From: Massilia forsythiae | GTDB taxonomy: Bacteria; Pseudomonadota; Gammaproteobacteria; Burkholderiales; Burkholderiaceae_D | DNA: 64,000 nt | NCBI RefSeq assembly: GCF_012849555.1 | Contig: NZ_CP051685.1 | Span: 248,001-312,000 of the forward strand | Direction of reading: 5' to 3' | In this document: positions 48,559 through 57,257 of the stretch, one piece after another | Numbering within the stretch: position 1 is the first letter of the stretch | Layout: every line of letters starts with the position of its first letter | Position numbers and translations under genes: made by a program | Notes under the pieces: generated by a model | Database searches by the model: none | Seen by the model: the letters and a program-made list of their open reading frames with translations, nothing else | Told to the model about the DNA's origin: nothing

Positions 48559-48583
48559 AACCCCGCTGCGGCGGGGTTTTTTT
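48559..48583 (+). terminator. Rho-independent terminator after the OmpA-like gene
   Basis: AACCCCGC-TGC-GGCGGGGTTTTTTT: GC stem, short loop and seven T, about 20 bases after the stop. Confidence 0.93.
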
Positions 48584-48646
48584 ATGCCCCCGATTTTTTT
48601 CGCAGCCTCATCCGTCGCGCCGCACCAATTCCGCTATCATTCCGCC

Positions 48647-49351
48647 ATGACTACGAACGCCGACCCCTTAGAAATCCAGAAATTCAGCGAACTGGCCCAC
48701 CGCTGGTGGGACCCGACTTCCGAATTCCGTCCGCTGCACGACATCAACCCGCTGCGCCTGGAGTGGATCAACGCGCGCGCGCCGCTGGCCGGCAAGAACG
48801 TGATCGACATCGGCTGCGGCGGCGGCATCCTGGCCGAATCGATGGCGCGCAAGGGCGCCAAGGTCACCGGCATCGATTTGTCGCAGAAGGCGCTGAAGGT
48901 GGCCGACCTGCACAGCCTGGAATCGGGCGTGGAGGTGCGTTATAAACTGATCGCTGCCGAAGACATGGCCGCCGAGGAAGCCGGCCAGTACGACGTGGTG
49001 ACCTGCATGGAAATGCTGGAACACGTGCCGGACCCGGCCGCCATCGTGCGCGCCGCCGCCACCCTGGTGAAGCCGGGCGGGCACGTGTTCTTCTCGACCA
49101 TCAATCGCAACGCCAAGGCGTATTTGTTCGCGGTGGTCGGCGCCGAATACGTGCTGCGCATGTTGCCGCGCGGCACCCACGACTACGCCAAGTTCATCAC
49201 GCCGGCGGAACTGTCCGGCTTCGTACGCCAGGCCGAGCTGCAGGTGGATGGCCTCAAGGGCCTGACCTACAACCCGCTGACCAAGATCTACTCGTTGAAC
49301 CAGGATACCGGCGTCAACTACATGGTCGCCTGCAGCAAGCCGGTGGCTTGA
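48647..49351 (+). CDS. ubiG: Ubiquinone biosynthesis O-methyltransferase
   Basis: SAM-dependent enzyme doing both O-methylations of ubiquinone synthesis. 234 residues from ATG 48647: [32 protein letters not shown]-binding [48 protein letters not shown]. These are typical UbiG signatures. Follows the OmpA-like gene and precedes gph, the usual order. Confidence 0.95.
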   Translation: MTTNADPLEIQKFSELAHRWWDPTSEFRPLHDINPLRLEWINARAPLAGKNVIDIGCGGGILAESMARKGAKVTGIDLSQKALKVADLHSLESGVEVRYKLIAAEDMAAEEAGQYDVVTCMEMLEHVPDPAAIVRAAATLVKPGGHVFFSTINRNAKAYLFAVVGAEYVLRMLPRGTHDYAKFITPAELSGFVRQAELQVDGLKGLTYNPLTKIYSLNQDTGVNYMVACSKPVA

Positions 49352-49399
49352 CGTCGCGCCCCCGTTTGCCGCCGCCATCCGCCTCGTGAAATCCGCACC

Positions 49400-50107
49400 A
49401 TGACCTTTCATTCCCGCCTGAGCGCGCCGCGCGCCGTCCTGTTCGACCTCGACGGCACGCTGGCCGACACCGCCCCCGACCTGGCTGCCGCCGTCAACTG
49501 GCTGCGCAGCGAACGCGGCCTGGAACCGACCCCGTACGCGCTGCTGCGCCCGACCGCCTCGGCCGGCGCGCGCGGCATGATCGGCGCCGCCTTCGGCCTG
49601 GCCCCGGGCGACGACGGCTACGAGGAACTGCGCCTGCAGTGGTTCGACCGCTACCAGTCCGCCATGTTCGTGCACAGCACGTTGTTCGAAGGCGTGGTCG
49701 AGCTGCTGGACGGCATCCGCGCGGCCGGCATGGAATGGGGCGTGGTGACCAACAAGCCGGCCCGCTTCACCGACCCGCTGCTGCCGCAGATCGGCCTGGC
49801 GCACGCCGGCTGCATCGTCTCCGGCGACACCACCCCGCACGCGAAACCCCACCCCGCCCCGCTGCTGGAAGGCGCGCGCCGCCTGGGCATCGCGCCGGAA
49901 CACTGCTGGTACGTGGGCGACGACCTGCGCGACATCGAGGCCGGCCAGGCCGCGGGCATGGTGACGGTGGCCTGCAACTGGGGCTATTGCGGTTCGATCG
50001 ATCCGGCCACCTGGGGGGCAGACCTCCTGCTGGACACGCCGGCGCATTTGCTGGCGGCATTGCGCGAGACGGTTGCCGCGCAGCATCCGGCCGCAGCCCT
50101 GGCGTGA
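49400..50107 (+). CDS. gph: Phosphoglycolate phosphatase (HAD family)
   Basis: Removes phosphate from 2-phosphoglycolate. 235 residues: HAD motif I VLFDLDGTLADTAPDLAAAVN with nucleophile and acid aspartates, motif II GVVTNKP, Lys in HAKPHPAPLLEGARRLG and motif IV WYVGDDLRDIEAG. Close to ubiG (48-base gap) as in related genomes, so likely co-transcribed. Substrate assigned by family and context. Confidence 0.92.
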   Translation: MTFHSRLSAPRAVLFDLDGTLADTAPDLAAAVNWLRSERGLEPTPYALLRPTASAGARGMIGAAFGLAPGDDGYEELRLQWFDRYQSAMFVHSTLFEGVVELLDGIRAAGMEWGVVTNKPARFTDPLLPQIGLAHAGCIVSGDTTPHAKPHPAPLLEGARRLGIAPEHCWYVGDDLRDIEAGQAAGMVTVACNWGYCGSIDPATWGADLLLDTPAHLLAALRETVAAQHPAAALA

Positions 50108-50255
50108 TCCGATCCGCGCCGGCCTGCGCCGGCGCCTGTCTTTCCCGGTTGCGCTTACAACTCTTTACGATTGATACAGCGCGCCGTCTATCTCCGAGAC
50201 AGCCGCTCCAGTAATCTGCATCCATCGAACAACAGAACGATTCAGGAGCAGAGAC

Positions 50256-50867
50256 ATGGAAGCGACCAAGACCACTCGTATCCATCCGCTGATGGCAGCC
50301 GCCGCCGTATCGGTAATCGTCGTCAGCGCCGCCGGCACCGCCGCGATCACCGGCTTGCTGCCGAGTTCGCACAGCGAGCCGCAGGCAGCAGCGGCACCGC
50401 TGGTTGCCACCCAGGCGGCGCCGGCCTACGCAGCGGCAGCGCCGGCGGCGGCCCTGGTGGCGGGCGGTGTCGCACAGAACGCCCAGCAGCCTGGCTATGC
50501 CCAGCCGGTACCGACCGCTTACGTACAACCGCTGGTCGCCGCCCAGGCCGTGCCGGCAGCGGTGCAACCCGCCCCGGCCCCGGTGGTGATCAAGGAAACC
50601 ATCATCAAGGAAGTGCCGGTCAAGCACGCGGCGCCGAAGCCGCGCCCGGTACAGCACCATGCCAGCTATGCGCGTGACGACGGTTACTACGCTCCGGCCC
50701 CGCGTCCGGCGCCGCAGCCGAACTACATGGCGATCGGCACCGGCGCAGTGGTCGGCGGCCTGCTCGGCAACCAGGTCGGCCACGGCAACGGCAAGAAACT
50801 GGCGACCATCGCCGGCGTGATCGGCGGCGGCATGCTGGGCAACCAGATCGCCAACCAGAACCGCTGA
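50256..50867 (+). CDS. Glycine-zipper 2TM domain protein
   Basis: 203 residues. N-terminal membrane segment (about 11-34, PLMAAAAVSVIVVSAAGTAAITGLL) acting as anchor or signal, a long Ala/Pro/Gln-rich low-complexity middle (about 40-140), and a C-terminal glycine zipper GTGAVVGGLLGNQVGHGNGKKLATIAGVIGGGMLGNQIAN like the Rickettsia 17-kDa antigen/SlyB type. No lipobox. An envelope protein of unknown role; the Gly-x3-Gly spacing suggests membrane insertion or oligomers. RBS AGGAG precedes the ATG. Confidence 0.87.
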   Translation: MEATKTTRIHPLMAAAAVSVIVVSAAGTAAITGLLPSSHSEPQAAAAPLVATQAAPAYAAAAPAAALVAGGVAQNAQQPGYAQPVPTAYVQPLVAAQAVPAAVQPAPAPVVIKETIIKEVPVKHAAPKPRPVQHHASYARDDGYYAPAPRPAPQPNYMAIGTGAVVGGLLGNQVGHGNGKKLATIAGVIGGGMLGNQIANQNR

Positions 50868-50939
50868 TCGGCGCCACCGGCGCGCGTGCGAATCCTGCAG
50901 CGCGCCGTGAATTGCAGTACAATGATTATTCTTTCGTTG

Positions 50940-51298
50940 GGGGGCGACCTGGTTTCGACGTGGGTTGCAAAGCAGCGCAGGGCATACCGAGGACTGGTTA
51001 CCTCGTAAATACATCCAGAAATCAATAACTGCAAACGATAACTCGTACGCACTCGCAGCTTAATTGCTGCTAGCTCTACACTACCTCGCCTCTGGGGTGG
51101 GCCGCAAGGCAAGTAGAGTCATTTACAGAGGCTAGGACTCGACCGGGTTACTTGGTCGCTTCCGAAATTTAAGGTAACTCGCTGGTATGCAGGGTGCACG
51201 TCCCCGTCGTATCGGTTAAATCAAAAGACAGTGCTAAGTATGTAGAACTGTCTGTAGAGTGCTTGCGGACGAGGGTTCGATTCCCTCCGCCTCCACCA
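50940..51298 (+). ncRNA. ssrA: Transfer-messenger RNA (tmRNA)
   Basis: One-piece tmRNA for ribosome rescue with SmpB. The 5' GGGGGCGACCTGGTTTCGAC and 3' GGTTCGATTCCCTCCGCCTC-CACCA pair to form the acceptor stem (GGGGGCG with CGCCTCC), with a T-arm and encoded CCA. The tag frame runs from GCA 51031 to TAA 51061-51063 and encodes ANDNSYALAA, ending in the LAA recognised by ClpXP. Pseudoknot regions follow. A -10-like TACAAT at 50918-50923 lies 17 bases before the 5' end. It is followed by a very long terminator hairpin. Confidence 0.97.
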
Positions 51299-51354
51299 GT
51301 ATTCAAAAACAAAGCCCCGCCGGCGCAAGCCGGCGGGGCTTTGTTTTTGAATAC
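51299..51354 (+). terminator. Long perfect hairpin after tmRNA (26-bp arms)
   Basis: GTATTCAAAAACAAAGCCCC (arm 51299-51324) is exactly complementary to 51329-51354, with a GCAA loop; the stem's lower part gives an A run on one side and a T run on the other, so it can stop transcription in both directions. Such length and perfection is unusual for a plain terminator. Confidence 0.92.
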
Positions 51355-51375
51355 TTACGAGCGAAAGCATCGAAT

Positions 51376-51531
51376 CCTCGTCCGGTACGGACGAGGGGCG
51401 TAGCCGGGGTTTCTTGCCGCAAAGCGGCAAGCCGGCGAAGCGACGTTGCGCTTGCAAGCGCAACGGCTCTCCGATTCGCCACTTCACGACATCGCAGCGC
51501 GATGTCGCCTCCGCAGGCTACGCCTGCGGAG
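51376..51531. repeat. Array of five consecutive palindromes behind tmRNA
   Basis: Five short-loop hairpins follow within 156 bases: CCTCGTCCG-GTA-CGGACGAGG (51376-51396); CTTGCCGC-AAA-GCGGCAAG (51413-51431); a 22-bp palindrome with half-site CGTTGCGCTTG (51444-51465); CGACATCGC-AGC-GCGATGTCG (51487-51507); CTCCGCAGGC-TAC-GCCTGCGGAG (51509-51531). In addition GGCGTAGCC at 51397-51405 is complementary to GGCTACGCC at 51517-51525, which could close the whole set into one structure. The hairpins differ in sequence. No ORF is credible here. It reaches to 12 bases before the stop of the converging acetyltransferase gene. Confidence 0.8.
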
Positions 51532-51542
51532 CCTCCCGAAGC

Positions 51543-52064
51543 CTATGCGCTTCCCAGTTCCCGATAAAAATACGTGGTGGCGCAAGACCCGCCCTGCGGC
51601 CACAGCGCATACCCCGGAATCGTCCCCACCCGCTGCCACCCCGCGCGCTCGTACAAACGCTCCGCATCCGCATTCGCCGTATCCAGTACCAGCAAGGTCT
51701 TGCGCAAGTCGCGCCCCACCCGCTCCGCCGCGTCCAGCAAGGCCGCCCCCACCCCCTGCCTGCGCGCGCCTGACGCCACCAGCATCTTGCACAGGTCGGC
51801 CCGGTGCCCCTGGTTGTCCGGCTGCGCCAGCGCCAGCTGCACGGTGCCGACGATCCGCTCCCCGTCCTGCGCCACCAGCAGGGCGCGCCTGCCCTCCTTG
51901 ACGTCCTGCGCCACCGCGCGCCAGAACGCCGTCGCCTGCTGTGCTTCCAGCGGCTGCATGAACCCGACCGACGCCCCGCCCTCGACGCAATCGGCCAGCA
52001 ATGCCGCCAGGCCGGCCAGTTCGCGCTCGGACACCGCCAGCACGTGGCGAATCGTGATGCTCAT
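51543..52064 (-). CDS. GNAT-family N-acetyltransferase
   Basis: 173 residues from ATG 52064 (MSITIRHVLAVSERELAGLAALL). Acetyl-CoA-binding motif A is CKMLVASGARRQGVGAALLDAAER (R-R-x-G-x-G/A form), with IVGTVQLAL before it and TANADAERLYERAGW after it. Substrate unknown. Its ATG lies one base after the stop of the upstream XRE-cupin regulator (TGAGATG), so it is co-translated with and probably controlled by that regulator. Confidence 0.9.
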   Translation of the reverse strand: MSITIRHVLAVSERELAGLAALLADCVEGGASVGFMQPLEAQQATAFWRAVAQDVKEGRRALLVAQDGERIVGTVQLALAQPDNQGHRADLCKMLVASGARRQGVGAALLDAAERVGRDLRKTLLVLDTANADAERLYERAGWQRVGTIPGYALWPQGGSCATTYFYRELGSA

Positions 52065-52065
52065 C

Positions 52066-52641
52066 TCAACTCCCGATGGTGGTGAGGACGACGGCGTAAC
52101 GCGCCGCCAGGTCGCCCGGATTGTGGAAGGAATTCGGCTGGTCGAGCGGAATCGCCAGGCAATCGCCGGCGCCCAACCGGTACATCCGGGCGCCGTAGGT
52201 GACGTCCATCTGCCCTTCCAGCATCCAGATCTGCTGCAGCACCTGCGGCGAACGCGCGCCGGCTTCGTAGGTGACGCGCGCCTGTGGCGGAAACACGACC
52301 TCGACGATGCGCGTCGGCGTGTCCACGCCGCTGGGGGTGACATTGCGGCGCTGGTAGCCGGAATGCGGGTCTTGCCAGATGGCCTGGTCGGCGCGGCGCG
52401 CCACCGGTTCGACGGCATCCGGCGGCGCATCGAACAGCGAGGCCAGCGGCACGCCGAGGCCGGCCGCCAGCTTGTCCAGCACCACCGCGGTCGGGCTGGT
52501 TTCGGCGCGCTCGATCAGCGACAGCATCGAACGGCTGACGCCGCACTGGGTCGACAGCGCATCGAGCGAGATGCCCTTGGCGGCGCGCAGTTCGCGCACA
52601 TGACGGGCAATCCGCTCGTTCAGGGATGAATTATCTTTCAT
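52066..52641 (-). CDS. XRE-family regulator with C-terminal cupin domain
   Basis: 191 residues from ATG 52641: HTH (about 8-62, RIARHVRELRAAKGISLDALSTQCGVSRSMLSLIERAETSPTAVVLDKLAAGLG) and a cupin sensor domain (about 110-185, with RSPQVLQQIWMLEGQMDVTYG and GDCLAIPLDQPNSFHNPGD). Such proteins sense a small molecule through the cupin and repress neighbours. Here it heads a two-gene operon with an acetyltransferase, and a perfect dyad overlaps its start codon, so autorepression is likely. A TTG start at 52680 would lie beyond that dyad and is less likely. Confidence 0.9.
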   Translation of the reverse strand: MKDNSSLNERIARHVRELRAAKGISLDALSTQCGVSRSMLSLIERAETSPTAVVLDKLAAGLGVPLASLFDAPPDAVEPVARRADQAIWQDPHSGYQRRNVTPSGVDTPTRIVEVVFPPQARVTYEAGARSPQVLQQIWMLEGQMDVTYGARMYRLGAGDCLAIPLDQPNSFHNPGDLAARYAVVLTTIGS

Positions 52642-52664
52642 ATTGGATGCTATTGTCCAATATG
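52639..52664. promoter_or_regulatory. Perfect 9-bp dyad covering the XRE-cupin start codon
   Basis: CATATTGGA (52639-52647) and TCCAATATG (52656-52664) with an 8-base spacer. The first CAT is the complement of the ATG start. Probable autoregulatory operator. Confidence 0.65.
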
Positions 52665-52728
52665 ATGGACGACGATGCAAGCGAAAACTGCATTCGTTGC
52701 ATAGCAGCGTGGAAAAGGCCCACGCAAT

Positions 52729-53316
52729 TCAGGACGTCGGCCCCGGATCGGTGCCTTCCGCCACTTGCAGCTCCTTGAGCATCGCATCATTGAACGCCGG
52801 CAGGTCGCCCGGATTGCGGCTGGTGACCAGGCGCGCATCGATCACGACTTCATCGTCGGTCCATTCGGCGCCGGCATTCAACAGGTCGCGCCTCAGGCTG
52901 GGCCAGCTGGTCAGGTGCTTGGCGGTGGCGATGCCGGCATCGATCAGGGTCCAGGGGCCATGGCAGATTGCCGCCACCATCTTTTCCTCGACGCTGAAGC
53001 CGCGGATGAAGTCGATCGCCGGCCGGCTCAAGCGCAGCCGGTCGGGATTGGCGACGCCGCCGGGCAGCACCAGCGCATCGAAGTCGGTGGGGTTGGCGTC
53101 ACCCACATGCAGCTCGACGGTAAAGCGGTCGGCCGGCTGCAATTGATTAAATCCCTGCACTTGCTCGCCGGCCTGCTTGGGCGAAAGCAACACGACGGTC
53201 GCCCCGTTCCGTTCCAGGAAAGAACGCGGGCTGGTATATTCGATCTGCTCGACGCCGTCGGTCATCAGCATGGCGACGCGTTTGCCCTGCAAGGGTTTGG
53301 CGGTAACTTGCTCCAT
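52729..53316 (-). CDS. PfpI/DJ-1 family protein (copy 1)
   Basis: 195 residues of the type 1 glutamine amidotransferase-like fold: KRVAMLMTDGVEQIEYTSPRSFLE with the conserved Glu of the nucleophile site, DALVLPGGVANPDRLR, and nucleophile elbow AICHGPWTLIDA with Cys118. Members act as stress chaperones, deglycases or peptidases; activity here unknown. Closely similar to the next gene (53425), so tandem duplicates. Stands alone, with about 110 bases on both sides. Confidence 0.9.
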   Translation of the reverse strand: MEQVTAKPLQGKRVAMLMTDGVEQIEYTSPRSFLERNGATVVLLSPKQAGEQVQGFNQLQPADRFTVELHVGDANPTDFDALVLPGGVANPDRLRLSRPAIDFIRGFSVEEKMVAAICHGPWTLIDAGIATAKHLTSWPSLRRDLLNAGAEWTDDEVVIDARLVTSRNPGDLPAFNDAMLKELQVAEGTDPGPTS

Positions 53317-53424
53317 GATCGCCTCCGCATCATGCGATTATCAGACGACCATTCTAGGCGGCGTGGGCGGCGCATGGCGCACGGCCCATAGAGCACGATA
53401 CGCAGATCAATTATCTGCTTGCGC

Positions 53425-54000
53425 TTACGCCTTCGCCGCTTGCAGTTGCGCCAGGATCGCCTGGTTGAACGCAGGAATGTCGTCCGGCTTGCGGCTGGTG
53501 ACCAGCTTGCCGTCGACCACTACCTGCTCGTCGCTCCACTCGGCGCCGGCGTTCTGCAAATCCAGCTGCAGCGTCGGCCAGCTGGTCATGCGCTTGCCCT
53601 TGACGAGTTCGGCATCGATCAGCGTCCACGGACCGTGGCAGATCGAGGCGACCGGCTTGTCCTGGTCGCCGAATGCGCGGATGAAGGCGATCGACTCCTT
53701 CGACAGGCGCAATTGGTCCGGATTGGCGACGCCGCCCGGCAGCACCAGCGCATCGAAGTCGTCCGGACGGGCGTCGCGCACGTCGAGCTCGACCTTGAAG
53801 GTCTTGTCCGGCGTCAGCTGGTCGAAGCCTTGGATGTCCTCGCCGGCACCCTTAGGCGACACTAGCGTCACCTCGGCGCCCTGTTGCTCCAGAAAGGCGC
53901 GCGGGCCGGTGTACTCGACTTGCTCGACGCCGTCCGTCAACAGCATGGCGACGCGCTTGCCTTGCAGGGCTTGGCCCGAAATTTGCTGATTTTGTTGCAT
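53425..54000 (-). CDS. PfpI/DJ-1 family protein (copy 2)
   Basis: 191 residues: KRVAMLLTDGVEQVEYTGPRAFLE, DALVLPGGVANPDQLRLSKES, ASICHGPWTLIDAELVKGK with Cys121, and AGAEWSDEQVVVDGKLVTSRKPDDIPAFNQAIL. Same architecture as the paralogue at 52729, with conserved catalytic residues, so both copies should be functional. Likely a general stress protein; substrate unknown. Confidence 0.9.
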   Translation of the reverse strand: MQQNQQISGQALQGKRVAMLLTDGVEQVEYTGPRAFLEQQGAEVTLVSPKGAGEDIQGFDQLTPDKTFKVELDVRDARPDDFDALVLPGGVANPDQLRLSKESIAFIRAFGDQDKPVASICHGPWTLIDAELVKGKRMTSWPTLQLDLQNAGAEWSDEQVVVDGKLVTSRKPDDIPAFNQAILAQLQAAKA

Positions 54001-54084
54001 ATGATCTCCTTGTTAGCGTGGATAGTAAGCTAGGTGGAGATTTAATTGTAAATTTGATGACATGTCGACGGCGCGCGCCTGAGG

Positions 54085-55416
54085 TCAATCGAAGATGGCC
54101 TGCCACACCATCCACATGTTGGCCAGCGAGATCACCACGAACAGGAACCAGGACAGCGCCGCCGTCCACCAGGCGTTGACGAAGCGCCCCATCAGGTCGC
54201 TGCGGCCGGTCAGGCGGATCAGCGGGTACATGGCAAACGGCAATTGCATGCTGAGCACGACCTGGCTGCCGACCAGCATCTTGCCGACCGCATGGTCGCC
54301 CAGCGTCAGCACGCCGACCATGGCCGGACCCAGTGCCAGGCCGCGCGTGATCAGGCGCCGCTGCCAGCAGGGAATCTTGAGCTTCAAGAAACCTTCCATG
54401 ATCACTTGCCCGGCGATGGTGCCGGTGAAGGTCGAGCTCTGGCCCGAAGCCAGCAGCGCCAGCCCGAACAGGATGGCGGCCAGCGCCGTGCCGGCGATCG
54501 GCGCCAGCAAGGCGTAGGCCTGGTCGATGTCCATCACGTTGCCGCCACCCGGCTTGTAGAAAGCGGCGGCGGACAGCACCAGGATGGCGCCGTTGATGAA
54601 CAGCGCCAGCACCAGCGAGACGATGGTGTCGATGCGCGACAGGCCGATCGCTTCGGCCAGGTGCGCATCGTTCTGCGCCGTCTTGCGCCGGATGATGCGC
54701 GTCTGCACCACCGACGAGTGCAGGTACAGGTTGTGCGGCATCACGGTGGCGCCCAGGATGCCGATGGCGAGGTACAGCGCGTCGCGGTCGGCCAGCTTCT
54801 GCACCGAGGGCACCAGGCCGGCCAGCACCGCCTGCCAGTCGGGTTTCACCAATGCCAGTTCCGAGAACAGGCAGATGGCGATCGTCGCGATCAGGCCCAG
54901 CACGATCGCTTCCAGCTGGCGGAAACCCTTTCCCTTCAGCGCCAGCACGATCACGGTGTCGAGCGCGGTCAGCGCCACGCCCACCGGCAGCGACACGCCC
55001 AGCAGCAACTTGAACGCCAGTGCGCAGCCGAGCACCTCGGCCAGGTCGCAGGCGATGATCGACAATTCCGCGAACACCCACAGCCCTTTCGCCGCGCGCG
55101 GGTGGTATTGCTCGCGGCAGTGGACGGCCAGGTCCTTGCCGGTGACGATGCCGAGCCGCATGCTCAGGCATTGCAACACGATCGCCGCCAGGCTCGACAG
55201 CACGACCACGAACAGCAGCCCGTAGCCGAATTGCGACCCGCCCTGGATGGCGGTGGCCCAGTTGCCCGGATCCATGTAGCCCACCGACACCAGCAGGCCT
55301 GGGCCGGCGAAGCGCAGGATTTTTTTCCACAACGGATCGGTTTCAGGGACGGTGACGGTGCCCGAGACTTCGGACGGACAGAAGGGCGCGGTGGCGGTGG
55401 TGGGGAGCTTGAACAT
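54085..55416 (-). CDS. mntH: Nramp-family divalent metal (Mn) transporter
   Basis: 443-residue proton-coupled importer with 11 membrane segments. Family signatures: VGYMDPGNWATAIQGGSQFGYGLL (DPGN of helix 1) and AILGATVMPHNLYLHSSVVQTR (MPH of helix 6), which bind the metal. Manganese is the usual substrate in bacteria. No MntR gene or clear Mn-box is seen next to it; upstream there is a possible -10 TAGAAT near 55442 and an ACAATATTGT palindrome near 55590. Confidence 0.94.
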   Translation of the reverse strand: MFKLPTTATAPFCPSEVSGTVTVPETDPLWKKILRFAGPGLLVSVGYMDPGNWATAIQGGSQFGYGLLFVVVLSSLAAIVLQCLSMRLGIVTGKDLAVHCREQYHPRAAKGLWVFAELSIIACDLAEVLGCALAFKLLLGVSLPVGVALTALDTVIVLALKGKGFRQLEAIVLGLIATIAICLFSELALVKPDWQAVLAGLVPSVQKLADRDALYLAIGILGATVMPHNLYLHSSVVQTRIIRRKTAQNDAHLAEAIGLSRIDTIVSLVLALFINGAILVLSAAAFYKPGGGNVMDIDQAYALLAPIAGTALAAILFGLALLASGQSSTFTGTIAGQVIMEGFLKLKIPCWQRRLITRGLALGPAMVGVLTLGDHAVGKMLVGSQVVLSMQLPFAMYPLIRLTGRSDLMGRFVNAWWTAALSWFLFVVISLANMWMVWQAIFD

Positions 55417-55612
55417 GGGCGGGCAGGAGAGTAGCCGACGATTCTAGCGCAATCGCCGCGCATGCATGTGCCCGCCCGAAATCGAACAATCGGAAACGTT
55501 GCTCTAGTGAAACAAACCTGATGCGCCGTTGAAAGGCGTTGGTTCCGGCATTGCCGGAAACCTTCCCCGGGAAAGCGCAATCTGTCCAAGACAATATTGT
55601 TGACCTAAAAGA

Positions 55613-55739
55613 CGTCGTTCCCGCGAAAGCGGGGATCCATGCAGAGCATCAGAAACCAGCCCTTGGAAAGTGACGCGGTATTCTCTGGTATCGGCATTCG
55701 GATGCGCTGTATGGGTCCCCGCCTGCGCGGGGACGACGG
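55613..55739. repeat. Paired REP-like (BIME) element downstream of cbpM
   Basis: Left copy CGTCGTTCCCGCGAAAGCGG and GGATCCATGC at 55613-55642, right copy inverted, ATGGGTCCCCGCCTGCGCGG and GGACGACGG at 55710-55739. Same head-to-head plan as the 42766 and 62343 pairs, with divergent spacer. Ends three bases before the cbpM stop. Confidence 0.82.
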
Positions 55740-55741
55740 GG

Positions 55742-56068
55742 TCATTCCTTGTCGGTCCCGAGCACATGCAACCTGGTGCGCAGGCGCCGGATTTCGTCGC
55801 CCAGGTCGACCACCAGTGCCGCCAGGTCCTCATTGGCATCGAAGTGGCGCTCGATGCTCAGCAGACGGCGCGCGCGCTGCAGGTCGCCGCCGCGGAAGCG
55901 CCAACTGGTCACCTGTACCTCGACGCCGCCGGCCGGCTCGCCGAGTACGCCCGCATGCACGTGGCGCACCACCCAGTCCGGTTCCACGGCGCAGGCGCGC
56001 GCCAGTTCCTCGAGCGTGAGCGCGGCGTCGTCCACCAGCACCCCGGTGATGATGTGTGCTTCCTGCAT
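55742..56068 (-). CDS. cbpM: Chaperone modulator CbpM
   Basis: 108 residues: LTLEELARACAVEPDWVVRHVHAGVL (MerR-like helical start) and a C-terminal coiled-coil-like LAALVVDLGDEIRRLRTRLHVLG. CbpM binds the J-domain of CbpA and inhibits its co-chaperone and DNA-binding activity. Two bases after the cbpA stop, so co-translated. Confidence 0.93.
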   Translation of the reverse strand: MQEAHIITGVLVDDAALTLEELARACAVEPDWVVRHVHAGVLGEPAGGVEVQVTSWRFRGGDLQRARRLLSIERHFDANEDLAALVVDLGDEIRRLRTRLHVLGTDKE

Positions 56069-56070
56069 GA

Positions 56071-57027
<957 letters not shown>

Positions 57028-57257
57028 GCGCCTGCTCCTGGATCGGTTTCTCGAATGGTAATGCATGCCCTCGCCGTATCGGCACACGGTTCGGATGCGC
57101 TGCCGTCATATTTGCGGGCGAGGATTGGCATTTCAACCACGCTTTTGTTCGAGGCGAACGCGGCTGCCAGGCATCGGCCGCCCCGTTGGGGTCACGGCCG
57201 TCACGCAATCCGAACAATTACTCAGTAAAATCACGGGTTTCGCCCGCCGACCCCGCC

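Noticed and set aside
51221-51487. A small minus-strand frame with RRRESNPRPQAL-type sequence
   Set aside because: This is the complement of the tmRNA 3' end plus hairpins, a well-known kind of spurious ORF near tRNA and tmRNA genes.
51376-51531. CRISPR array
   Set aside because: The hairpins differ in sequence; there are no identical repeats with unique spacers and no cas genes.
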